A stretch of DNA of 64,000 bases from Primula veris (lineage: Eukaryota > Streptophyta > Magnoliopsida > Ericales > Primulaceae): the NCBI GenBank assembly GCA_963682055.1, contig OY821749.1, positions 32,247,631 to 32,311,630 of the forward strand, read 5' to 3'. Shown here piece after piece: positions 32,167 to 43,900 of this stretch; position 1 is the stretch's first letter; each line of letters opens with the position of its first letter. The notes under the pieces were generated by a model. That model had not been told where the DNA came from, did no database searches, and worked only from the letters and a program-made list of their open reading frames with translations. A program made the translations under genes and the position numbers.

Positions 32167-34871
32167 GTGATTATGCTTATGGACACTTAAAAGAGTTGAG
32201 AGTTAAATATGAGGAGCATCAGATGAAGGACATTATGGACTCATGACATTGTACCGTTTTTGTTTTAAGTTTACTGTTATTTTTTTATTGAGGTATTATT
32301 GTTCAACCTTAATGAGGATGGTAAGCTTAAAAGCTATAAACAAACAAGTATCTTATGATTTAAATTATGGAAAATAATCAGAACAACAAAGTTAAATAGT
32401 ACCTTAATAAAGTATAAGTAACGGGATCAGTTGAAAAATTTCGTCAAACACTTATTAGCGATATATCAAAAATACTGAACTCACAAGTCTAGCCAGATGG
32501 TCAATCCACTTTGCTGTATTGATTATGATTTATGTCTTATTCGACTAGAAATGGCAAAAGTAAACTTGATCTAAAAATAAACAACGTAATCAAACGATGG
32601 ATTTTCAATGTACATGAATCATGTGGATTGTTATCTAAAGAAATTTAACAAATGTCAAAACTTCAAATTCAACGTAAAATTGCTTCTTCATGTAGCCAAA
32701 CATAATTTAGTTACCATCATAACAAAAATTTGGAGCAAGACCAAGCAATATCTTTAAAAGATAACGACCAAATTTTATCTTATTCACATGTTATACTTAG
32801 ACATTCATTCACACCTTGTATATAACCCACATTCTTACTTTATACTAAAGCTGAATCATTCCATCAAGCACCTTAATTAAATTTAAATATATAGTATAGA
32901 ATATTTGACAACATTAAATTGAAACCATTATTTTCAAGGGTGGATCCACATCCACCTAATATTCTTTTACCTTATATAAAAACTGAAGAACTACTTACAA
33001 TAAAAACACATAATTTATCACATTACAGATTAGGGATTTTGCTCTGCTCCACAATCCTGCTTAGTATATCTTAATGGTTTTCATTCAAAAGAAATATTTT
33101 TTGTTCTCTTCAACATATTATAAAATACTAAAAAAATTCATGGCAAAAATCTGCGTACGGTATAATCAAAGAATTTATAAAGCTGAGGAACTATTAATAT
33201 AATCTCTAAGAATCAGCCATAATACAGATTCAGGCTTTCTTCGATTCCCCCATAATTCTGTAGTTCAAAACAATGGATTTTCTTTCGCCAAACGACTTAA
33301 CAAGCAGTAACTAAATTCATGAAAAAAATATACATATACTATAGACCAAAGAATGTATTAAGATTGAGAAACTTTTAATATGATATATTAAAACCCCAAG
33401 CCTGCTCATTAATTATATCTTCATAGCTATAGGGGTAGTCTTGAATATTAAAACGACGTCGTTTTCAAAATTCATATATTTATGCAAAAAAAATTGCTAT
33501 GACGGGAATAATAGTAGGGCGCACGCCGTTTTCATCGAATATATTTATGCAGAAACAATTTTTGCTACGAGGGAAGAAAAACAGGGCGCAAAAATAAATT
33601 CACAACTGAGGTGCTAATATATGGCCTCTCTATAGCTAGTTAAAAAATAACGTACTAATTTTTTAAATACTCCATGCATGATAACAATATTATCCTCGTA
33701 CTATAATTTGAGTTAATGGGTATGTAAATTATTTAAGAATAAGAGAGAATATGAACTAACCAGATTGAAGGAAAGAGAGAGATACGTCACTGTAGCGTTG
33801 AATATGATTTTTAAAACCCTTAATATTCCTTCAAACATCAAGTATTTATAGACATAACTCATTAATCTATATTTAATACTGTATTCCGGTCACATGTTAT
33901 GCATTAATTGTGACACGAATTATTTTATATATATCTTGATATAAGAATTAGTTTATTATTAATTGCATTATATCTTGGTTTAGACACAACTAACTAATCT
34001 ATATTTAATAAGCACAAATATTTTACCCTCTTCTATGGTCAATCCATTTTGCTGTATTGATTATGATTTATGTCTTATTCGGACTAGAAATGGTCAATCC
34101 ATCCTGGTTCCGCCCCTGATTACGGTGATTGTTTTTTCTTTCTGTCAGGCGAATTAATATCGGATGATTTTGCAATGGTAATCCTACATTAACATGGTTG
34201 ATTTGTTTCCTTAATATATAGTAAATCACTGTTCTTACATATATTAGGTGAATTTAAATTTGTTTCCCCTTTATTTGTAATACAAGTTAAATAAATTTCT
34301 TGTAATTAAGGTGTCAATGTTTCTTTGAATTATATGACGCTGATTGTCTCTATTTATTTCTATTAGGCGGCTTGTTACAAAATTCAGATACAAATGAAAC
34401 TAAAGAGCATCTTTTATTCCAAGTCGATTTAAGTGTGTCTAACCATCAAAGGGGTATTATTTTTGCATGTTTAATTAAATAAAAAATTGTCAAAAAAATC
34501 CTGTGAAAGATATAATCTCTAGCTAACTTACTAGCGATATACATCCCAGTTGAGCATTAAGACAATAGCAACATACTAACAATTAATTTTCCCTTTATAG
34601 AATCTTGGCCAACCCTTCTTCCCCTAATAAGAATCGGCCCCATCGGCCATGGCTTCGGCATATATCCCATTTCTTAACTTTATTGATGATATATGGATAA
34701 ATTAGTCTAGAACATGTTTGAGTCAAGGTCGTTGGGAAAACAGGAAAGCATGAAACCACTTGTGAAGAACCTCGATGGTAAAACTTAAGATATACTTAAA
34801 AATGCGGTTTTGTCGTGCGCCAAAATATGTCTGGGATTGCAAATATAAAAAATAACTAAAGAATTGGACAG
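32167..34871. other. NLR-C 3' flank and intergenic region
   Basis: No gene was found. The segment 32167-34060 is strongly similar to 37735-39330 after NLR-D, apart from deletions in the latter. The segment 34338-34823 is nearly identical to 63508-64000. A perfect 16-bp palindrome aaaacgacgtcgtttt lies at 33450-33465. All of this is duplicated cluster DNA. Confidence 0.65.
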
Positions 34872-35878
34872 GAATCTCTGGTATGCTTCTGCAAAGGGGC
34901 AAAAGAAATCGAATTTGATCAGCTAGAAAGATTGTCTCTCACGGATATCGAGTCCATAATCTCAATTTCAGATGAAAATTGCGCTAATCTCTTTTTTCTT
35001 TCGAAGGTACACCCCCTTAATTATTATTTCTTCCTTGTGAATTCCACCAAAGCTGTTTTGTTGTTGTTGTCTTTTGTTATCCATAAAACCTAACTATCAA
35101 CTTTTTTATAGTAGCAGTATCTGTTAGTTCCGTTGCAACACCTCAACTAAATAGGGGTCCCATGCCCACTTAGGCAAGGAATCATCATAAAATGAAAATA
35201 AAGTAGCCTTAAGCTTCTTAGTCTAGTCTTTAACAAACCCTGACGTCCTTAAAATTGTCATGATCCATGAAAAGAAATAAAAGAAATTCGGCCACATGTC
35301 CATCATAAATTTTTATGTACTTATTATAACGGTAAAAAAAATGGTTTAATGACCCCAATTACCATGCGTTAACAAAATGGGAAGCAAAGTACTGACATTA
35401 ACAATTGATGCACCGAACTATATATTTTTTTCATAAATTGGGGACCTCCGTCAATTTAAATGGACGGAAGTTAAATTTAAATTACATTTCAGTCCCAAAT
35501 TTTATAAAACATGTGAATTTAACCCGAAAAATTTATAATTTTATATTTTTACAATATTCATAAACAAATAGTTACATATACATACTCATACATATACATA
35601 TACATAAAAAGAAGAAATACACAATTTTTATAGATATAAATTCAATTTTTTTGAATAAAAAATACATATTTTTAAAAAAATCAACTTATTTTTGGAAAAA
35701 AATAACTTATTTTTTATAAAAAAAGTTAATTTTGTATTTTATGTATACGTATGAGCATATATATGTAACTATTTATTAATGAGTACGTTAAAAATGTAAA
35801 TTTATAAACTTTTTTTGTATTTCTAAATATGGTATGTAAATTTATTGCTAACTTCATCGGTGATATTTTGGGCCGTAG

Positions 35879-36453
35879 GTTGTCTTTCCCAAATTGGTGA
35901 CGATGGAACTTTCTAAACTGAAGAAGATGAAGGAGATATGGTGTGGACAAATTCAGTCTGGATCTTTCTATAATCTGTCTGTATTGTATATCAAGGAATG
36001 TGACAGTCTGGAGTACGTGTTCAGCACTTACATGGCCAGATACCTTGTGCATCTCCAATTTCTCTATATAATAAACTGCCCTAATTTAAAGGAGATAGTA
36101 AATGGCCCACTCATGATCGGGCTAGAATACATTAGAGTAAACAGCCGTAACCAATTGAGGAATATCTTCCAGATGTCAGCTGTAACCAATTGAGGAATAT
36201 CATTGATTGTGGAAGCATGGAAGAAGTAATAAGTTGGGAGGGTAGACCACAAGATTCAACTAACAACCTACTCTTCCCTAAATTATATGTTTTGAGTATC
36301 AGAAATGCATCATCTCTCGTATGCTTTTGCATAGGGGCTATGCAAATTGAATTTCAACAGTTAGTCCATTTATACCTCGAAGATATGCCGGCAGTCGAGT
36401 GCTTGGTCTCCATTTCAAATGAAAATTCTTTGAAATCCATCTTTCCTCACAAG
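35879..36453 (+). pseudogene. NLR-D LRR cassette with deletion and duplicated block
   Basis: The block starting agccgtaaccaattgagg (36143-36166) recurs at 36178-36201 with one change and is fused directly to attgattgtgg. It replaces the segment that encodes the STAVDT region in other copies. A smaller deletion removes agtttgttga-type sequence at about 36121. Offsets are not multiples of three. Confidence 0.85.
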
Positions 36454-36480
36454 GTATACAGTAAAATATATATATTTATG

Positions 36481-36482
<2 letters not shown>

Positions 36483-36515
<33 letters not shown>
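36483..36515. repeat. AT microsatellite in NLR-D intron
   Basis: An (AT)n run follows gtatacagtaaaatat. The same site has longer or shorter runs in NLR-A, NLR-C and NLR-E (about 60605-60644). Confidence 0.85.
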
Positions 36516-36522
<7 letters not shown>

Positions 36523-37734
36523 TTGAGAAAAGATATGCATGTATCACCAAAAAAATCAATCCAAACATCTAAATCTAAGAAATTATTTTCGACGGTTGAG
36601 ATTAAGTTTTTTTTTTTGTGGATATATTATCTCTCTCTCTAAACTTTATAAGAAAAACAGAAATCATAGACATCATCATCTGCAGAGTACCCAATATGTG
36701 ACAATGTTTGATTTATTAAAACATTTGGGTTTAAATTATCATTTGTATTCACATCTTATTTTTAAAATCATTTAGGTAATATCCCTTTCCCATTTCCCAG
36801 TTTAATTGCTCTTTTAAAAACAGTTCTCAACACTAGATGATTGTAAAATAGAATATTAATTGCTATATATGAAAAAGGGTAAATAAGATGTTATCGTTCT
36901 ATAATTAGTGCTATTGAATTGGTTTTATATGACAAGTCGTTATTTCAGACGGCAGTTGGAGAAAGGTGAAAAGCTATTATGAAATAATGAAATATTGTAT
37001 GTTTTGGCTCTTTCTTACTAAGTTTGGTCTACAGGTTTTATTTCCCAAACTGACGAGGATGGATCTTTCTAAATTGAAGACCATGAAGGATATATGGTGT
37101 GGTCAACTTCAGGCTGGGTCTTTCAATAATCTGTCCAAATTGTATATCAAGAAATGTGACAGTCTGGAATACGTGTTCAGCCCCTGCACGGCCAGATATC
37201 TTGTGCATCTTCCTAAACTTGTCATATCTGCATGCAAGGATCTAAAAGAGGTCGTTTCGGCTAAAAAGGAAGCAGATGGAATTGAGGAATACACACGGAT
37301 CATTTTCCCTAAATTAGAGAAAATTAAACTCTATAAACTGCCATCACTCGAAAGATTTTATCACGTAGCTAATGAGATTGAATTCCCTAAGCTATTTTAT
37401 ATCGGCGTAGTAGACTGCCCTGTATTTAAATCCTTTTGTCCTGGATTTGTGCACACTCCAATTCTCGATCATGTGAAGCTCTATGAGGATACTTATCGAA
37501 TTAAAGAAGAAGAAAAAGTAACGATGTGGAAGGGTGATCTTAATAGCACCATTCAACATCTACATGAAGACGTAAGCTACTTTTTACGTTGTTGTTCATT
37601 GCATAGCTGAATAGAATTGTCGATATTTACTCTAATTTAAATTAGTTTCACAGCAGCAGCAAGGACGGCGACAAAACAAACCAGAAGCTGAAGAAGAAAG
37701 TGGTGATGAAAAGGATATCAAAGAAGAAAGTTAA

Positions 37735-40715
37735 GTGATTATGCTTATGAACACTTAAAAGAGTTGAGAATTAAATATGAGAAGCATCAGACGACGGACA
37801 TTATGAACTCATGACATTGTACCGTTTTTGTTTTATGTTTACTATTATTTTTAATTGAGGTATTATTGTTCAACTTTAATGAGGATGGTAAGATTAAAAG
37901 CTATAAACAAACAAGTACCTTATGATTTAAATTATGGGAAATAATCAGAACAACAAAGTTAAATAGTCCCTTAATAAAGTATAAGTAACGGGATCAGTTG
38001 AAAAATTTCGTCGAACACTTATTAGCGATATATCAAACATACTGAACTCACAAGTCTAGCCAGATGGTCAATCCACTTTGCTGTATTGATTATGATTTAT
38101 GTCTTATTCGACTAGAAATGGCAAAAGTAAATTTGACCTAAAAATAAACAACGTAATCAAACGATGGATTTTCAATGTACATGAATCATGTGGATTGTTA
38201 TCTAAAGAAATTTAACAAATGTCAAAACTCCAAATTCAACGTAAAATTGCTTCTTCATGTAGCCAAACATAATTTAGTTACCATCATAACAAAAACTTGG
38301 AGCAAGACCAAGCAAACATAATTTAGTATAGAATATTTGACAACATTAAATTGAAACCACTATTTTCAAGGGTGGATCCACATCCACCTAATATTCTTTT
38401 ACCTTATATAAAAACTGAAGAACTACTTACAATAAAAACACATAATTTATCACATTACAGATTAGGGATTTTGCTCTGCTCCACAATCCTGCTCAGTATA
38501 TCTTAATGGTTTTCATTCAAAAGAAATATTTTTTGTTCTCTTCAACATATTATAAAATACTAAAAAATTCATAATAAAAATCTTCTTGCGGTATAATCAA
38601 ATAAATTATAAAGCTGAGAAACTATTAATATAATCTCTAAGAATCAACCATAATACAGATTCAGGCTTTCTTCGATTCCCCCAAATTCTGTAGTTCAAAA
38701 CAATGGATTTTCTTTCGCCAAACGACTTAACAAGCAGTAACTAAATTCATGAAAAAATATACATATACTATAGACCAAAGAATGTATTAAGATTGAGAAA
38801 CTTTTAATATGATATATTAAAACCCCAAGCCTGCTCATTAATTATATCTTCATAGCTATTGGGGTAGTCTTGAATATTAAAACGACGTCGTTTTCAAAAT
38901 TCATATATTTATGCAAAAAAAATTGCTATGACGGGAATAATAGTAGGGCGCACGCCGTTTTCATCGAGTATATTTATGCAGAAACAATTTTTGCTACGAG
39001 GGAAGAAAAACAGGACGCAAAAATAAATTCACAACTGAGGTGCTAATATATGGCCTGTCTATAGTTAGTTAAAAAATAATGTACTAATTTTTCCTTGAAT
39101 AAATATATAAAATACTCCATGCATGATAACAATATTATCCTCGTACTATAATTTGAGTTAATGGGTAGGTAAATTATTTAAGAATAAGAGAGAATATGAA
39201 CTAACCAGATTGAAGGAAAGAGAGATATACGTCACTGTAGCGTTGAATATGATTTTTAAAACCCTTAATATTCCTTCAAACATCAAGTATTTATAGACAC
39301 AACTAATTAATCTATATTTAATATATTTCCACATAACTTTGAGTACTCTTAACTTTTGGAATGAAAGAAAGACCAAGACTTTGTTTTTTTAGTTTGTTTT
39401 AGTAAAGTATCAAATTGAGGAACAAAAGAGTATCAATATTGGGGTTTATGTGTCACACAAAAAAAAAGATAAAATAAATCAACTTGTATGTTTTTTTTTT
39501 TATCACACTTGTATCTTTCTTTTGTAATAAATACGATTTGGAGAAATTTTATATTCTAAATTAATTTTCAGGTGTTTACAGAAAATTAGAATGGATATCA
39601 TAAAAGTAACTTGGTTTACGAGTAGCAATGTAGAACGTAGACATTACAAAGAAAACGAGAGAACGTAAGTTGGTTTAGTAAGTAGGCTATAACTTTAGTA
39701 TTCCCCACGTTGCCGACTATTTCGCTACCCAAATAAGTCTCTCACCTCATATGACAGTTTGACAATATTTGTACTCGAAAAATATAATACTAAAAATTGT
39801 ATCGGGAACCTCTGGGCCGGCTATGCCCCATGTTGACACATCTTTATGTCATTTTTTTTAGCAAACTAACGGCTAGTCGTTAGATTTCATATTGCTCAAA
39901 ATCAAAATTACTATCTTATTCAACACAAATCTAAACTTTATCAAGTCTTGCAATAGAAATATAATTATGTATGTATCGCCCTCTAACGTATTCGGAAGAT
40001 TATGTGTCCCATTTGTACCCCAACTTAAAAACTAACCTCATGTTCAAAATTAGGGCCAGGCAAAAACCCTGAAAAACCGAACCGAAAAACCAAAACTTTT
40101 TCGGGTCGGTTTCGGTTTACAGTAAAACCGAACCGAAAAAGACTGAAAATCCTGAAAAAGACCAAAAACCAAAAATAAAACCAAAAAAAACCGAAACCGG
40201 ACCGAAAAAACCCCGGTTCAGTTCAAAAAATAAAAAGACCGAAACAGAAAAAAATCGAACCGAAAAATTTGTTCAATTTCAATTTTACAAAAACCCGAAC
40301 CGAAACGGAGTGAACACAACTCTATTCAAGATATTTGATCTCACCCGCCTTAAAATCACCTAAACTTGAAGAAAACGTGCTCAATTAATTCCAATAGAAC
40401 ATTAACTAAAACTATTGAAACAAATATGGACCAATCTTGTTACTAATCTAAATATTAAAACTCTAATTTCTTATTACCTTACTTAGCGTCATCCTCACTC
40501 AATACATACATACATATATGTGTATGTATATATATATATATATCACTGTTTTTAAAAAGCCCGTTTGCTATTGAAAAAGTTCCATTCAAAGTTTTACAAG
40601 TTCGTTTTCCGCTTTTTATGCCGCTAAAAGTTTACTATTTTTATTCTATTTTACCTTTTTAGCATATTTATCGCAACAACGTTTTAGCTAAGATTTTGCG
40701 TATTAAAACACTAAT
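37735..40715. other. NLR-D 3' flank and approach to PAP copy 2
   Basis: No gene was found. The segment 37735-39330 duplicates the NLR-C 3' flank, including the palindrome at 38879-38894. The segment 40050-40320 is rich in aaccgaaccgaaa blocks. It starts near gggccaggcaaaaaccc and resembles the element at 49901. PAP-related flank starts near 40520. Confidence 0.6.
40050..40320. repeat. Degenerate aaccgaa-rich repeat element
   Basis: The sequence has multiple ccgaaccgaaa and tcggttt blocks in both orientations. Its composition matches the hAT-like element at 49901-50136, but clear terminal repeats are not visible here. Confidence 0.5.
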
Positions 40716-40949
40716 ATGTATATAATGCTTCTCTCTATCGTGTTCGGCTTAACCCTCGGCGTGGAGCTGAGGACGAAACCGGGGGATAATATTCAGGTAC
40801 AACAGGGAGCAGAGTTGAAGATAGCTATTTTTGCAGATTTACACTTTGGAGAAGACACGTGGACAGAGTGGGGCCCACTACAGGACAACAACTCCATTAG
40901 GGTTATGTCTAATGTGCTTGATCAGGAATACCCTGGTCTGTTTTTTTGC

Positions 40950-43900
40950 TATAGAATTTTTTTTGAGGTAGTTTTGAGGGTATTGTCGAGCTTTTTCTGG
41001 GTTTTGTTGCTGTTGTTTTAGTTAGTGCATAGTTTTGTAGATACCCAGGTGTGGTTTATGCTATAGAAAATGTTTAATCTTTTTTTATTTTTTGGGAAAG
41101 TAATTGAGATAGTTTTGAGGGTATTGTTGAGCTTTTTCTGGGTTTTATTGCTGTTGTTTTAGTTAAGTTAAGTACATAGTTTTGTATATATCCAGGTGTG
41201 GTTTATGCTATAGAAAATGTTTAATTTTTATTTTTATTTTTTGGGAAAGTAATTGAGATAGTTTTGAGGGTATTGTTGAGCTTTTTCTGGGTTTTATTGC
41301 TGTTGTTTTAGTTAAGTTAAGTACATAGTTTTGTATATATCCAGGTGTGGTTTATACTATAGAAAATGTTTAATTTTTATTTTTATTTTTTGGTAAAGTA
41401 ATTGAGATAGTTTTGAGGGTATTGTTGAGCTTTTTCTGGGTTTTATTGCTGTTGTTTTAGTTAAGTTAAAGTACATAGTTTTGTATATACCCAGGTGTGG
41501 TTTATGCTATAGAAAATGTTTAATCTTTTTTTTTATTTTTTGGGAAAGTAATTGAGATAGTTTTGAGGGTATTGTTGAGCTTTTTCTGGGTTTTGTTGAT
41601 GTTGTTTTAGTTAAGTGCATAGTTTTGTATATATCCAGGTGTGGTTTATGCTATAGAAAATGTTTAATCTTTTTTTATTTTTTGGGAAAGTAATTGAGAT
41701 AGTTTTGAGGGTATTGTTGAGCTTTTTCTGGGTTTTGTTGCTGTTGTTTTAGTTAAGTTAAGTACATAGTTTTGTATATACCCAGGTGTGGTTTATGCTT
41801 ATAGAAAATATTTAATCTTTTTTTTATTTTTTGGGAAAGTAATTGAGATAGTTTTGAGGGTATTGTTGAGCTTTTTCTGGGTTTTCTTGCTGTTGTTTTA
41901 GTTAAGGTAAGTACATAGTTTTGTATATACCCAGGTGTGGTTTATGCTTATAGAAAATGTTTAATCTTTTTTTATTTTTTGGGAAAGTGATTGAGATAGT
42001 TTTGAGGGTATTGTTGAGCTTTTTCTGGGTTTTGTTGCTGTTGTTTTAGTTAAGTTAAGTACATAGTTTTGTATATACCCAGGTGTGGTTTATGCTTATA
42101 GAAAATGTTTAATCTTTTTTTTTATTTTTTGGGAAAGTAATTGAGATAGTTTTGAGGGTATTGTTGAGCTTTTTCTGGTTTTGTTGCTGTTGTTTTAGTT
42201 AAGTACATAGTTTTGGATATACCCCAGGTGTGGTTTTTGCTAAAAAAAACTAATCTTTTTTTATTTTTTGGGAAAGTAATTGAGATAGTTTTGAGGGTAT
42301 TGTTGAGCTTTTTCTGGGTTTTGTTGCTGTTGTTTTAGTTAGTTAAGTACATAGTTTTGTATATACCCAGGTGTGGTTTATGCTATAGAAAATGTTTAAT
42401 CTTTTTTTTATTTTTTGGGAAAGTAATTGAGATAGTTTTGAGGGTATTGTTGAGCTTTTTCTGGGTTTTGTTGCTGTTGTTTTAGTTAGTTAAGTACATA
42501 GTTTTGTATATACCCAGGTGTGGTTTATGCTATAGAAAATGTTTAATCTTTTTTTATTTTTTGGGAAAGTAATTGAGATAGTTTTGAGGGTCTTGTTGAG
42601 CTTTTTCTGGGTTTTGTTGCTGTTGTTTTAGTTAAGTTAAGTACATAGTTTTGTATATACCCAGGTGTGGTTTATGCTTATAGAAAATGTTTAATCTTTT
42701 TTTTTATTTTTTGGGAAAGTAATTGAGATAGTTTTGAGGGTATTGTTGAGCTTTTTCTGGTTTTGTTGCTGTTGTTTTAGTTAAGTACATAGTTTTGGAT
42801 ATACCCCAGGTGTGGTTTTTGCTAAAAAAAACTAATCTTTTTTTATTTTTTGGGAAAGTAATTGAGATAGTTTTGAGGGGGTATTGTTGAGCTTTTTCTG
42901 GGTTTTGTTGCTGTTGTTTTAGTTAGTTAAGTACATAGTTTTGTATATACCCAGGTGTGGTTTATGCTTATAGAAAATGTTTAATCTTTTTTTTATTTTT
43001 TGGGAAAGTAATTGAGATAGTTTTGAGGGTATTGTTGAGCTTTTTCTGGGTTTTGTTGCTGTTGTTTTAGTTAAGTACATAGTTTTGGATATACCCCAGG
43101 TGTGGTTTTTGCTAAAAAAAACAAATCTTTTTTTATTTTTTGGGAAAGTAATTGAGATAGTTTTGAGGGGGTATTGTTGAGCTTTTTCTGGGTTTTGTTG
43201 CTGTTGTTTTAGTTAAGTTAAGTACATAGTTTTGTATATACCCAGGTGTGGTTTATGCTTATAGAAAATGTTTAATCTTTTTTTTTATTTTTTGGGAAAG
43301 TAATTGAGATAGTTTTGAGGGTATTGTTGAGCTTTTTCTGGTTTTGTTGCTGTTGTTTTAGTTAAGTACATAGTTTTGGATATACCCCAGGTGTGGTTTT
43401 TGCTAAAAAAAACTAATCTTTTTTTATTTTTTGGGAAAGTAATTGAGATAGTTTTGAGGGTATTGTTGAGCTTTTTCTGGGTTTTGTTGCTGTTGTTTTA
43501 GTTAGTTAAGTACATAGTTTTGTATATACCCAGGTGTGGTTTATGCTATAGAAAATGTTTAATCTTTTTTTTATTTTTTGGGAAAGTAATTGATATAGTT
43601 TTGAGGGTATTGTTGAGCTTTTTCTGGGTTTTGTTGCTGTTGTTTTAGTTAGTTAAGTACATAGTTTTGTATATACCCAGGTGTGGTTTATGCTATAGAA
43701 AATGTTTAATCTTTTTTTATTTTTTGGGAAAGTAATTGAGATAGTTTTGAGGGTCTTGTTGAGCTTTTTCTGGGTTTTGTTGCTGTTGTTTTAGTTAAGT
43801 TAAGTACATAGTTTTGTATATACCCAGGTGTGGTTTATGCTTATAGAAAATGTTTAATCTTTTTTTTTATTTTTTGGGAAAGTAATTGAGATAGTTTTGA

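Larger units (their letters stand above)
34872..37734 (+). pseudogene. NLR-D: truncated CNL lacking CC and NB-ARC
   Basis: Only the last 45 codons of exon 1 remain (34872-35006, ESLVCFCKGAKEIEFDQLERL to the donor tcgaag|gtacac). They are joined to unrelated intergenic DNA on the left at ggaatctctg. Then come one LRR cassette (35879-36453), the last LRR exon (37035-37571, open) and the tail exon (37654-37734, stop TAA rather than TGA). The cassette is broken. Its 575-nt length is out of frame, and a 24-nt block replaces the missing stretch, giving a stop after SAVTN. No start codon or promoter of the family is present. It is a pseudogene, though its 3' exons could still be transcribed or serve as a donor for gene conversion. 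Confidence 0.88.
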
